From Pseudomonadota bacterium (GTDB lineage Bacteria; Pseudomonadota; Gammaproteobacteria; Burkholderiales; Burkholderiaceae), in contig CAUJJP010000157.1 of assembly GCA_963205525.1 (NCBI GenBank), positions 1-18,018 on the forward strand: a DNA stretch of 18,018 nucleotides, read 5' to 3'. Shown one piece after another: positions 7,399-15,064 of this stretch (its first letter is position 1; each line of letters begins with the position of its first letter). Under the pieces are notes generated by a model. The model worked only from the letters and a program-made list of their open reading frames with translations. It was not told the DNA's origin and ran no database searches. Made by a program: the position numbers and the translations under genes.

Positions 7399-7430
7399 CG
7401 CCCGTGGTGCGCCCTCCGGGCGCGCGGGCG
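7399..7430. repeat. GC-rich hairpin between the nirB enhancer and promoter
   Basis: Inner arms GCGCCC (7409-7414) and GGGCGC (7418-7423) around a TCC loop, with an outer pair CGCCCG (7399-7404) and CGGGCG (7425-7430). If transcription started further upstream this would be a strong leader hairpin. In the sigma-54 model it lies in untranscribed DNA between enhancer and promoter. There is no T-run. Confidence 0.5.
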
Positions 7431-7484
7431 ACGCCGGATGGTGCGCCGCGTCATTCCTGGCTGCGATCGGCTTGCCTGCGCCGC

Positions 7485-7501
7485 CTGGCCCGGGTCTTGC
7501 T
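7485..7501 (+). promoter_or_regulatory. nirB: Candidate sigma-54 (-24/-12) promoter of nirBD
   Basis: CTGGCCCGGGTCTTGCT matches the sigma-54 consensus YTGGCACG-N4-TTGCW at 12 of 13 defined positions, with the required GG-N10-GC spacing. The predicted start point is near 7512, giving a leader of about 27 nt that still contains the AGGGGAG ribosome binding site. Sigma-54 control with an upstream NtrC site fits nitrogen-regulated assimilatory nitrite reduction. Confidence 0.65.
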
Positions 7502-7538
7502 CTGTGCTGGACCATCGGAACAGGGGAGCGTGCAAGTC

Positions 7539-10082
7539 ATGAAGATCGTCGTCGTCGGCCACGGCATGGTGGGCCACTGCTTCCTGCAGGCGCTTGCGCA
7601 AACCGGGCTGACCGGCGCACAGGTCACGGTGCTGTGCGAGGAGCCGCGCGCCGCCTATGACCGCGTGCACCTGTCCGAGTACTTCACCGGCAAGACGGCT
7701 GCAGATCTGTCGCTGGTCGAGCCCGGATTCTTCGAGCGCACCGGCTTCGATCTGCGGCTGAAGGCGAAGGCGGTGGCGATCGAGCGGCGCAGCCAGTGCG
7801 TCACCACGGCCGACGGCGAGGAGCTGCCCTACGACAAGCTGGTGCTGGCGACCGGCTCGTATCCGTTCGTGCCGCCCATCCCCGGGCGCGAGCGTGCCGG
7901 CATCTTCGTCTACCGCACCATCGAAGACCTGGAGGCGATGCAGGCGGCCGGCGCCAAGAGCCGGTCGGGCGTGGTCGTGGGCGGCGGGCTGCTCGGGCTG
8001 GAATGCGCCAAGGCCTTGCGCGACATGGGGCTGCAGACGCACGTGGTCGAGTTTGCGCCGCGCCTGATGGCGCTGCAGATCGACGAGGCCGGCGGACGCG
8101 TGCTGCGCGAACGCATCGAGGCCCTGGGGGTGCAGGTGCACACCAGCCGCAGCACGCAGCAGATCACCGACGGCGCCAGGCACCGCCATCGCCTGGTGTT
8201 CGACAACGGCAGCTGGCTCGAGACCGACATGGTCGTGTTCTCGGCCGGCATCCGGCCGCGTGACGAGCTGGCGCGTCAGTGCGCGCTCGCGATCGGCCCG
8301 CGCGGCGGCGTGGTCATCGACGACCACTGCCGCAGCGCCGACCGCCACGTCTACGCGATCGGCGAATGCGCGAGCTGGAACGACCAGACCTTCGGCCTCG
8401 TGGCTCCGGGCTGCGACATGGCGCGCGTCGCCGCACGCCACATCGCCGGCCAGGCCGATGCGCGTTTTGCCGGCGCCGATGCGAGCACCAAGCTCAAGCT
8501 CATGGGCGTGGACGTGGCCAGCATCGGCGACGCGCACGCCGCGACGCCGCACGCCAAGGTGTTCAGCGTCGTCGACGATCTGCGCCAGGTCTACAAGAAG
8601 ATCGTGCTCAGCGCCGACGCCAAGCGGCTGATCGGCGCCGTGCTGGTCGGCGACGCCAGCGAGTACGGCAGCCTGCAGCAACTGGCGCTGAACGCACTGC
8701 CGCTGCCGGCCGACCCGCAAGGCCTGATCCTGCCCGCTGGCGACGGCAATGCCAGGCCGGGCCTCGACGCCTTGCCCGATGCGGCCATCGTCTGCTCGTG
8801 CAACGGCGTGAGCAAGGGCGAGATCTGCACCGCGCTGGGCGAGGGCCACACCAGCCTGGGGGCCATCAAGGCCCGCACCAAGGCCGGCAGCAGCTGCGGC
8901 GGCTGCGTGCCGCTGCTGACGCAGGTCATGAAGGCCGAGATGGCACGTCGTGGCCTGGCGGTGGACGACCGACTGTGCGAGCACTTCGCCTACTCGCGCC
9001 AGCAGCTCTACCACTTGGTGCGCGTTGGCGAGATCAAGACCTTCGACGCCCTGCTGACGCAGCATGGAAAGGGCCTGGGCTGCGAGGTCTGCAAGCCGGC
9101 GGTGGCGAGCATCCTGGCCTCGTGCTGGAACGACTTCGTGCTGCAGCCTGCGCTGGCCAAGCTGCAGGACAGCAACGACTACTACCTGGGCAACATCCAG
9201 AAGGACGGCAGCTACTCCGTGGTGCCACGCATGCCCGGCGGTGAGGTCACGCCCGAGGGTCTGATCGCGGTCGGCCAGGTGGCAAAGCGGTATGGCCTGT
9301 ACACCAAGATCACCGGCGGCCAGCGCGTGGACCTGTTCGGCGCGCGCGTCGAGCAGCTGCCGCTGATCTGGGAGGAGCTGATCGCCGCCGGTTTCGAGAG
9401 CGGCCACGCCTACGGCAAGGCGCTGCGCACGGTGAAAAGCTGTGTCGGCAGCAGCTGGTGCCGCTACGGGGTCGACGACTCGCTGGGCCTGGCGATCGCG
9501 CTCGAGCACCGCTACAAGGGCCTGCGCGCGCCGCACAAGATCAAGTTCGGCGTCTCGGGCTGCACGCGCGAATGCGCCGAGGCGCAGGGCAAGGACGTGG
9601 GCGTCATCGCCACCGAGCGCGGCTGGAACCTGTACGTGTGCGGCAACGGCGGCATGCAGCCGCGCCACGCCGAGCTGCTTGCCGCCGACCTGGACAAGGC
9701 CGAGCTGGTGCGCCTGATCGACCGTTTCCTGATGCTCTACGTGCGCACCGCCGACCGCCTGCAGCGCACCGCCAGCTGGCGCGACAAGCTCGAAGGCGGG
9801 CTCGACTACCTGAAGCAGGTGCTGGTCGACGACGCCCTGGGCCTGGGCGCCGAGCTCGAGGCCCAGATGCAGCAGGTGGTCGACCGCTACCAGTGCGAAT
9901 GGAAATCCGCGGTCAGCGACCCGGCGGTGCGGCGCCGATTTCGCAGCTTCGTCAACAGCGAGGCGCCCGACGAGCACATCGTGTTCGTGCAGCAGCGCGG
10001 CCAGATCCGACCCGCGCGCGGCAAAGAGCGTGATTTCGAGCGCGAAGCCGGCCCCGCGGCAACCGATGCCGCATCCCACTGA
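7539..10082 (+). CDS. nirB: NAD(P)H-dependent nitrite reductase, large subunit NirB
   Basis: An 847-residue cytoplasmic enzyme that reduces nitrite to ammonium with six electrons from NAD(P)H. Domains in order are an FAD/NAD(P) oxidoreductase with two Rossmann motifs (VVVGHGMVG at 4-12, VVVGGGLLGLE at 146-155), a BFD-type [2Fe-2S] site (C419, C421, C453, C456), and nitrite/sulfite reductase ferredoxin-like and siroheme/4Fe-4S domains. The cluster ligands are CVGSSWC (C635, C641) and CTREC (C675, C679). Length and domains match complete NirB proteins. The ATG at 7539 is chosen because MKIVVVGHG begins the FAD domain and AGGGGAG lies 10 nt upstream; the frame is open further upstream without meaning. 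nirD follows 11 bp later. A sigma-54/NtrC control region precedes it. Nitrogen assimilation is the likely role, although NirBD can also detoxify nitrite. Confidence 0.97.
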   Translation: MKIVVVGHGMVGHCFLQALAQTGLTGAQVTVLCEEPRAAYDRVHLSEYFTGKTAADLSLVEPGFFERTGFDLRLKAKAVAIERRSQCVTTADGEELPYDKLVLATGSYPFVPPIPGRERAGIFVYRTIEDLEAMQAAGAKSRSGVVVGGGLLGLECAKALRDMGLQTHVVEFAPRLMALQIDEAGGRVLRERIEALGVQVHTSRSTQQITDGARHRHRLVFDNGSWLETDMVVFSAGIRPRDELARQCALAIGPRGGVVIDDHCRSADRHVYAIGECASWNDQTFGLVAPGCDMARVAARHIAGQADARFAGADASTKLKLMGVDVASIGDAHAATPHAKVFSVVDDLRQVYKKIVLSADAKRLIGAVLVGDASEYGSLQQLALNALPLPADPQGLILPAGDGNARPGLDALPDAAIVCSCNGVSKGEICTALGEGHTSLGAIKARTKAGSSCGGCVPLLTQVMKAEMARRGLAVDDRLCEHFAYSRQQLYHLVRVGEIKTFDALLTQHGKGLGCEVCKPAVASILASCWNDFVLQPALAKLQDSNDYYLGNIQKDGSYSVVPRMPGGEVTPEGLIAVGQVAKRYGLYTKITGGQRVDLFGARVEQLPLIWEELIAAGFESGHAYGKALRTVKSCVGSSWCRYGVDDSLGLAIALEHRYKGLRAPHKIKFGVSGCTRECAEAQGKDVGVIATERGWNLYVCGNGGMQPRHAELLAADLDKAELVRLIDRFLMLYVRTADRLQRTASWRDKLEGGLDYLKQVLVDDALGLGAELEAQMQQVVDRYQCEWKSAVSDPAVRRRFRSFVNSEAPDEHIVFVQQRGQIRPARGKERDFEREAGPAATDAASH

Positions 10083-10093
10083 CGAGACCTGCC

Positions 10094-10420
10094 ATGAACT
10101 ACGACTGCGTCTGCCGGATCGACGACATCCTGCCCGATACCGGCGTGTGCGCGCGCATCGGCGAGCAGCACGTCGCGGTGTTTCGCGTCGGTGCCGACCG
10201 CTTCTACGCCATCGACAACGTCGACCCGAAAAGCGGTGCCAGCGTGCTGGCGCGCGGGCTGATCGGCAGCGCCGGCGAGCGCATCGTCGTCGCCTCGCCG
10301 CTGTACAAGAACCGCTTCGACCTCGACAGCGGCGAATGCCTGGACGACGCGCAGCAGTCGGTGCGCTGCCACGCCGTCAAGGTCGACGCCGGGCGCGTCT
10401 ACGTCGCGTTGCGCGGATAG
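10094..10420 (+). CDS. nirD: Nitrite reductase small subunit NirD
   Basis: A 108-residue Rieske-fold partner of NirB. Family segments visible are the opening VCRIDDILPDTGVCARIG, FYAIDNVDPKSGASVLARGL, VASPLYKNRFDLDSGECLDD and the closing VRCHAVKVDAGRVYVAL. The Cys-His pairs that hold a [2Fe-2S] cluster in true Rieske proteins are absent, as is normal for NirD, so its role is structural. It starts 11 bp after nirB with GACGAGA as the ribosome binding site and is surely co-transcribed with it. No nitrate transporter, nitrate reductase or siroheme synthase gene follows; the next gene is convergent. Confidence 0.95.
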   Translation: MNYDCVCRIDDILPDTGVCARIGEQHVAVFRVGADRFYAIDNVDPKSGASVLARGLIGSAGERIVVASPLYKNRFDLDSGECLDDAQQSVRCHAVKVDAGRVYVALRG

Positions 10421-10457
10421 AAGCGCCGCGGGCAGCGCAGGCGGCGGTCGAACGGGT

Positions 10458-10486
10458 GCGGCAGCGTGCCGGCACGCGCGTGCCGC
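10458..10486. terminator. Inverted repeat between convergent nirD and LytTR gene (terminator-like)
   Basis: Nested palindromes fill the short gap between two convergent genes: an outer pair GCGGCA (10458-10463) and TGCCGC (10481-10486), an inner palindrome GCGTGCCGGCACGC (10464-10477), and an overlapping 16-bp palindrome at 10470-10485. The structure could stop transcription from both sides, but no T-run follows in either direction. Confidence 0.4.
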
Positions 10487-11301
10487 TACATGCCCTTGAA
10501 CAGGTGCGCGTACAGGCGCGAGGCGGTCACCGTCTCCGGCCGGCCGGCGAGCGTGAGGGTGAGCTTGCCCGACTCCTCGCGGCGGGCACTGCGGATGCAG
10601 CAGGCCTGCACCACGGTGCCGCGGTGCACCTGCCAGAAGCGCTGCGCGTCGAGCTGCGGCAGCAAGTCCTTCAGCGGGGTGCGTATCAGCAGCTCGCGCT
10701 CGCGGGTGAGGACGCGCACGTACTTGTCGGCGGCCTCGAAGTAGATCACCTCGTCGATAGGCACCAGGTGCACGGTGGCGCCGGTCTGCGCCTGCACCAC
10801 CTGCAGCCGTGGCGCCGGTGCGGCAGTGCCCTGGACGGTGTCGAGCAGGCCGCGCAGCTGCGCCACGCTGCGCGCGAGCTCGGCGCCCGGGGCCGGCTCG
10901 CGCTCGGCCAGACGGGCGCGCAGGCGCGCCACGCAGGCTGCGAGGCGGGCGCCGTCCACCGGCTTGAGCAGGTAGTCCACCGCCTGCGCGTCGAAGGCCT
11001 GCAGCGCGTACTGGTCGTAGGCGGTGACGAAGACGATGAGCGGGAAGGGCGCATCGGCGGGCCAGTCCTCGGCCATCGCCTGCGCCGCCTCCAGCCCGCT
11101 CATGCCGGGCATGCGGATGTCCAGCAGACACAGCGTGGGACGCATCGTCAGTGCCTGCGCGAGCGCGCTCGCGCCGTCGCCCACCGGATCGGCCACCTGC
11201 AGATCGGGCCAGAGGGCGACGAGTTCGGCGCGCAGGGCGGCCGCCAGCAGCGGCTCGTCCTCGGCGATGAGGGCGCTCGGCCGGGGCGTGTTGCCATTCA
11301 T
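10486..11301 (-). CDS. LytTR-family response regulator
   Basis: A 271-residue DNA-binding response regulator. The receiver domain (about 9-130) has the acidic pair E14/D15, the phospho-acceptor D61 in LLDIRMPGMSG, T93 in FVTAYD and K113 in DYLLKPVDG. A LytTR DNA-binding domain fills about 165-270, with IDEVIYFEAADKYVRVLT, LIRTPLKDLLPQL, FWQVHRGTVV and the closing KLTLTLAGRPETVTASRLYAHLFKG. It resembles the AlgR/LytR/YehT group. The ATG at 11301 overlaps the kinase stop by 4 bp (ATGA), and AGGAGG lies 7 nt upstream inside the kinase gene, so translation is probably coupled. Its targets are unknown; the divergent antiporter operon is the obvious local candidate. Confidence 0.93.
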   Translation of the reverse strand: MNGNTPRPSALIAEDEPLLAAALRAELVALWPDLQVADPVGDGASALAQALTMRPTLCLLDIRMPGMSGLEAAQAMAEDWPADAPFPLIVFVTAYDQYALQAFDAQAVDYLLKPVDGARLAACVARLRARLAEREPAPGAELARSVAQLRGLLDTVQGTAAPAPRLQVVQAQTGATVHLVPIDEVIYFEAADKYVRVLTRERELLIRTPLKDLLPQLDAQRFWQVHRGTVVQACCIRSARREESGKLTLTLAGRPETVTASRLYAHLFKGM

Positions 11302-12410
11302 CCGGCGTCCTCCTGCAGCGGCAGATGGATCGTGGCCTGGGTGCCGCTGCCGGCCACCGCGGGCTGCAGCACCAGCCCGGCACGCTCGCCGTAGCGCGCC
11401 GCCAGGCGCTCGCGCACCTGCGCCAGGCCGAAGCCCTGGGAGCTGCCGTCGGTGCGAAAGCCCAGGCCGTCGTCCAGCACCCGCAGGCGCAGGCGGGCGC
11501 CCGCGCGCTCGGCGCGCACCTGCAGCCGGCCGCCGTCGACCTTGCCCTCCAGCCCGTGCTTGATCGCGTTCTCCACCAGCGGCTGCAGCAGCAGCGGCGG
11601 CACGCGCTGGGCGGCAAGTGTCGGCGGCAGCTCCAGCACGACCTGCAGCCGCGTGCCCATGCGCACCTGCATCAGCGCCAGGTAGTCGTCCAGGCGGGCG
11701 AACTCCTCGGCCAGGGTGTGTTCGGCCGCCCGGCTCGCGGCCAGGGTGCTGCGCAGGAAGGCGATCAGCCGGTCCAGCATGTCCTGCGCGCGCGCCGGGT
11801 CGAGGGCGATCAGCACCCGCAGGTTGGCCAGGGTGTTGAACAGCATGTGCGGCTCGAGCTGCGACTGCAGCAGCCGCAGCTGCGCCTCGGCGGCGGCGCG
11901 CTGGGCGGCCTCGGCGCGCTGGCGCTGGTCGGACGCGCGCTCCAGGGTGCTGATCACCACCACCCCGACCAGGGTGCCGAGCACCGTCATCGCCAGCGTG
12001 ACCTGGGTCGAGCGCGCGCCCAGGTCCCAGACGCCGGCGGTGTGCTGGCCGAGCACCAGGTCGCCCAGCGTGACCCCGACGGGCGCGCCCAGCAGCATGC
12101 CCAGCACGGCCAGGGGTCCGATCAGGCGCCAGCCGGGGCGCCCGCCCGGCGCCAGGCCGTGGTGGCGGCGCCAGGCGCCCTGGGCGGCCTGGGTCGCCAG
12201 CCGCAGGCCGTCGATGAGCGCCCAGCAGCACAGGCCGATGGCGAAGGAGTAGACCAGCTTGGCGAGCAGCCCGCCGGTGAGCACGCTGAGAAAGAGCGCG
12301 ATCGCGACGCACAGCAACGCCATGTAGGCCAGGTGGCGCAGCGCCCGGCGCAGCGGCGGCGCACGCCCCACGGGCGTGGATTCCTTGGCCAAGAGGGCGG
12401 CGACAGGCAT
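11298..12410 (-). CDS. LytS/YehU-type membrane sensor histidine kinase
   Basis: A 370-residue inner-membrane kinase, partner of the LytTR regulator. Membrane segments appear at about residues 27-47, 50-68, 97-120 and 136-155, with very short periplasmic loops and no extracellular sensor domain. A coiled coil (about 156-182) leads to the His_kinase domain, where LEPHMLFNTLANL carries the phospho-accepting H188 (PHFLFNTL in most relatives). The ATPase part has the N box LVENAIKHG (N281), the G box DDGLGF (313-318) and GFGLAQVRERL. The start at 12410 (MPVAALLAKE) is the only reasonable ATG before the first membrane helix. It is divergent from the antiporter operon across 243 bp. The stimulus is unknown; with so little exposed outside the membrane, it may sense membrane state or a neighbouring membrane protein. 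Confidence 0.92.
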   Translation of the reverse strand: MPVAALLAKESTPVGRAPPLRRALRHLAYMALLCVAIALFLSVLTGGLLAKLVYSFAIGLCCWALIDGLRLATQAAQGAWRRHHGLAPGGRPGWRLIGPLAVLGMLLGAPVGVTLGDLVLGQHTAGVWDLGARSTQVTLAMTVLGTLVGVVVISTLERASDQRQRAEAAQRAAAEAQLRLLQSQLEPHMLFNTLANLRVLIALDPARAQDMLDRLIAFLRSTLAASRAAEHTLAEEFARLDDYLALMQVRMGTRLQVVLELPPTLAAQRVPPLLLQPLVENAIKHGLEGKVDGGRLQVRAERAGARLRLRVLDDGLGFRTDGSSQGFGLAQVRERLAARYGERAGLVLQPAVAGSGTQATIHLPLQEDAG

Positions 12411-12653
12411 GGGGTCATTGTCGGCGCCGCTGGCGCGCGCTGCCCCTCCCGTGCGACGTGCCGCGCTGCGGCCGCGTGGAAGGCGGCTGGGCGGGTGCGA
12501 AGCGTGGCTGGAGCCGCGCCGCGGCGGCGTGCGCCACGCCGGGGCCTTTGCCGTGGGCGGCTCTGTTAAGGTCGGTCGCAGGGCCGCATTGCCTGCGGGC
12601 GGCGGCGACACCGGGTGTGCGAAGGGATTCGTGCGCATCCGTAGCGCGTACCG

Positions 12654-13931
12654 ATGGATGAACTGACGAACTTCTGGGCCCAGTGGCTGCGCCCCTCGGC
12701 CGGCCTGCCCACCCTGCAGTGGTCGCTGCTGCTCGCCGCGGCCACCCTCTGCGGCTACCTGGTCGAGCGCGCGAGCGGGCTGCCGCGCGTCGTCGGCTAC
12801 ACCCTGGTGGGCACCGTGGTGGGTCTGCTCGGGCTGGTGGGCGTGGCCTGGCCGCTGCAGGACACGGGCCTGTTCCTGCTCGAGCTGGGGATCGCGGTCG
12901 TGCTGTTCGAGGCCGGCGGCCGCATCCCGCTGCGCTGGTTCCGCCACAACCCCATGGTGCTGGTGCAAAGCCTGGCCGAGTCGGGGCTGACCTGGATCGC
13001 GGTCTACGGCGCGATGCGCGCGCTCGACATGCCCGAGCCGGCGGCCCAGCGGCTGGCGCTGGTGGCGATCGCCGCCTCGCCCGCGGTGCTCACGCGGGTG
13101 GTGAACGACGCGCGCGCCGCCGGCCCGGTGACCGACCGCGCGATCGTCCTCGCCACCCTGTCCGCGCTGTACGCGCTGGCGCTGGGCAGTGCGCAGGCCG
13201 AGCTGCTGAACCGTTCTGCCAGCGGCCTGGTGGCGGCCGCCTACCCGGTTCTGGTCGTGCTCGGGGTGTCGGTCGCGGTGGGCGTGCTGCTGGCCCTGGC
13301 GCTGCGCATGTCGCTTCGTGTCATGAGCCCGAGCAGCGAGAACGCCTCCATCCTGCTGCTGGCGCTGAGCGCCGCCGCGGTCGCGATCGCCTCGCACATC
13401 GGCGGCTCGGCGCCGCTGGCGGCGCTGCTCGGCGGCATGGCGCTGCGCCAGCTGCAGCCGCGGCCCTGGGCCTGGCCGCGCCACCTGGGCACCACCTCGT
13501 CGCTGCTGACCATGCTGATGTTCGTCCTCGTCTCCATCGCCGCGGCGCAGGCGTCCTGGAGCGCGCCGGTGGCGTGGGCGGTGCTGGCGCTGGTCGCGGC
13601 CCGGCTGCTGGCCAAGACCCTGGGCGTGGCGCTGGGCAACGCCGGCAGCGGCGCCAGCTGGCGCCAGGCGCTGTGGGTGAGCCTGGCGATGTCGCCCATG
13701 TCGGCGCTGGCGCTGCTGGTGGCCTCGCAGCTGGTGGCGGGGTCGGTGATCCACGGGCCGCTGATCGCCGCCATCGCCTTGCCCGCCATCCTGCTGATGG
13801 AGGTGCTGGGCGCGGTGCTGGCGACGCTGGCCCTGCACCGCGCGGGCGAGAGCGGCAGGCCCTGGGCGGGCAGGCGGCGCCGCACGGATGCGACACGTGG
13901 CGCGGACGAGGGGCGCGACCGTGGCGCTTGA
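12654..13931 (+). CDS. Cation:proton antiporter (CPA2-like, no RCK domain)
   Basis: A 425-residue, highly hydrophobic protein with about 12 membrane segments, of the Na+/H+ exchanger superfamily. It probably exchanges K+ or Na+ for H+ across the inner membrane. Family features are [12 protein letters not shown] near the N-terminus, [17 protein letters not shown] (normally GLxLLLFxxGL), and [27 protein letters not shown], the discontinuous-helix region with the conserved Ser-Pro and Asn-Asp. [17 protein letters not shown] also fits. It ends after the last helix with a short Arg/Asp tail and no C-terminal TrkA-N/RCK domain, unlike KefB/KefC. The ATG at 12654 fits the N-terminus but lacks a good Shine-Dalgarno. 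Its 3' end overlaps the YbdK-type gene, so the two are probably translationally coupled. The ion cannot be determined from sequence. Confidence 0.87.
   Translation: MDELTNFWAQWLRPSAGLPTLQWSLLLAAATLCGYLVERASGLPRVVGYTLVGTVVGLLGLVGVAWPLQDTGLFLLELGIAVVLFEAGGRIPLRWFRHNPMVLVQSLAESGLTWIAVYGAMRALDMPEPAAQRLALVAIAASPAVLTRVVNDARAAGPVTDRAIVLATLSALYALALGSAQAELLNRSASGLVAAAYPVLVVLGVSVAVGVLLALALRMSLRVMSPSSENASILLLALSAAAVAIASHIGGSAPLAALLGGMALRQLQPRPWAWPRHLGTTSSLLTMLMFVLVSIAAAQASWSAPVAWAVLALVAARLLAKTLGVALGNAGSGASWRQALWVSLAMSPMSALALLVASQLVAGSVIHGPLIAAIALPAILLMEVLGAVLATLALHRAGESGRPWAGRRRRTDATRGADEGRDRGA
13908..13913 (+). promoter_or_regulatory. Ribosome binding site deciding the GTG start of the YbdK-type gene
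   Basis: GAGGGG lies 7 nt before the GTG at 13921, inside the end of the antiporter gene. The in-frame ATG at 13888 has no such site, and the family N-terminus begins at about the GTG. Confidence 0.55.
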
Positions 13932-15045
13932 ACCCTTCGGCCACTCGCAGCCCTTGACCCTGGGGGTGGAGCTCGAGCTGCAGCTGCTGAGCACGCACGA
14001 CTGGGACCTCGCGCCCTATGCCCGGGACATGCTGCGCCTGATGGGCCGCGCCACCCTGCCCGGCAGCGTGGTGCCCGAGATGACGAGCAGCATGATCGAG
14101 ATCTCCACCGGCGTGTGCGCGAACGCCGGCGAGGTGCTGGCGCAGCTGGCGCAGATCCGCGACGCCCTGGTCAGGAGCGCCGACAAGCTCAACATCGCGG
14201 TCGCCGGTGGCGGCACCCACCCCTTCCAGCAGTGGCACGAGCGGCGCATCTACGACAAGCCGCGCTTCCAGGAGCTGTCGCAGCTCTACGGCTACCTGTC
14301 CAAGCAGTTCACCATCTTCGGCCAGCACGTGCATGTGGGCTGCCCCGACGCCGACGCGGCGCTGCTCATGCTGCACCGGCTCAGCCGCTACATCCCGCAC
14401 TTCATCGCCCTCTCGGCGTCCAGCCCCTTTGTGCAGGGGCAGGACACGCAGTTCGATTCGGCGCGCCTGAACTCGGTGTTCGCCTTCCCGCTGTCCGGGC
14501 GTGCGCCCTGCCTGCTGCGCTGGAGCGAGTTCGAGCAGTACTTCGACAAGATGACGCGTACCGGCGTCGTCAAGAGCATGAAGGACTTCTACTGGGACAT
14601 CCGCCCCAAGCCCGAGTACGGCACGATCGAAGTGCGCGTGTTCGACACCCCGCTGACCATCGAGCGCGCCGCCGCGCTGGCCGCCTTCGTGCAGGCGCTG
14701 GCGGCCTGGCTGAGCGAGGCCCAGCCCTTCGTGCCCTGCGAGGACGACTACCTCGTCTACACCTTCAACCGATTCCAGGCCTGCCGCTTCGGCCTCGACG
14801 CGGTCTACGTCGATCCGGCCAGCGGCCGCCACCAGCCGCTGCGCGAGCACCTGCTGCAGACCCTGGAGCAGGTCGCGCCGGCTGCGATGGCGCACGGCTC
14901 GGCTGCGGCGCTGGAGCTCCTGCGCCGCGACACCGAGGCCGGCGACAACGATGCCGGCTGGCTGCGCCAGCGCCAGCAGCGCGAGCAGCTGCTGGCCGAG
15001 GTGAGCCGCCAGGCGGCGCTGCGTTTTCGCGGCCAGGATGGCTGA
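13921..15045 (+). CDS. ybdK: YbdK-type carboxylate-amine ligase (glutamate-cysteine ligase family 2)
   Basis: A 374-residue ATP-dependent ligase of the GCS2 family. E. coli YbdK shows weak glutamate-cysteine ligase activity in vitro, but the natural substrates are unknown. The signature motifs are [12 protein letters not shown] (ATP/metal-binding Glu residues), [17 protein letters not shown], the glycine-rich [40 protein letters not shown] and [21 protein letters not shown]. Length is close to the 372 of E. coli YbdK. I chose the GTG at 13921; an in-frame ATG at 13888 would give 385 residues and a longer overlap with the antiporter gene. Either way the two genes overlap (11 or 44 bp). The M14 peptidase gene begins next to the stop. 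The context suggests that the ligase product is linked to the antiporter or to the peptidase. Confidence 0.9.
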   Translation: MALEPFGHSQPLTLGVELELQLLSTHDWDLAPYARDMLRLMGRATLPGSVVPEMTSSMIEISTGVCANAGEVLAQLAQIRDALVRSADKLNIAVAGGGTHPFQQWHERRIYDKPRFQELSQLYGYLSKQFTIFGQHVHVGCPDADAALLMLHRLSRYIPHFIALSASSPFVQGQDTQFDSARLNSVFAFPLSGRAPCLLRWSEFEQYFDKMTRTGVVKSMKDFYWDIRPKPEYGTIEVRVFDTPLTIERAAALAAFVQALAAWLSEAQPFVPCEDDYLVYTFNRFQACRFGLDAVYVDPASGRHQPLREHLLQTLEQVAPAAMAHGSAAALELLRRDTEAGDNDAGWLRQRQQREQLLAEVSRQAALRFRGQDG

Positions 15046-15064
15046 GCGCGGGGGGACAGGCAGG

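Larger units (their letters stand above)
7031..7538. promoter_or_regulatory. 508-bp divergent glnS/nirB control region
   Basis: No gene is visible here. From left to right it contains a 31-bp glnS leader, a 243-bp segment bounded by inverted repeats (7062-7304), a candidate NtrC site (7365-7381), a strong GC hairpin (7399-7430), a candidate sigma-54 promoter (7485-7501) and the nirB ribosome binding site (AGGGGAG at 7522-7528). The individual elements are listed separately. For glnS I find only a poor TAGAAT-like -10 box immediately before the ATG, without a matching -35. Confidence 0.6.

Noticed and set aside
7451..7475. A second sigma-54-like match (CTGGCTGCGATCGGCTTGC)
   Set aside because: The GG-to-GC spacing is 13 instead of 10, which sigma-54 holoenzyme does not tolerate; the match at 7485-7501 has the right spacing.
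7116..10079. A 987-residue minus-strand frame opposite nirB
   Set aside because: Antisense shadow of nirB. Only its last part, inside the inverted-repeat element, is mentioned as a possible transposase remnant.
12562..12570. LytTR-like binding site TCTGTTAAG between the kinase and antiporter genes
   Set aside because: Only one near-match (8 of 9) was found; no second copy occurs at the expected 12-bp spacing, so it is not listed as a site.
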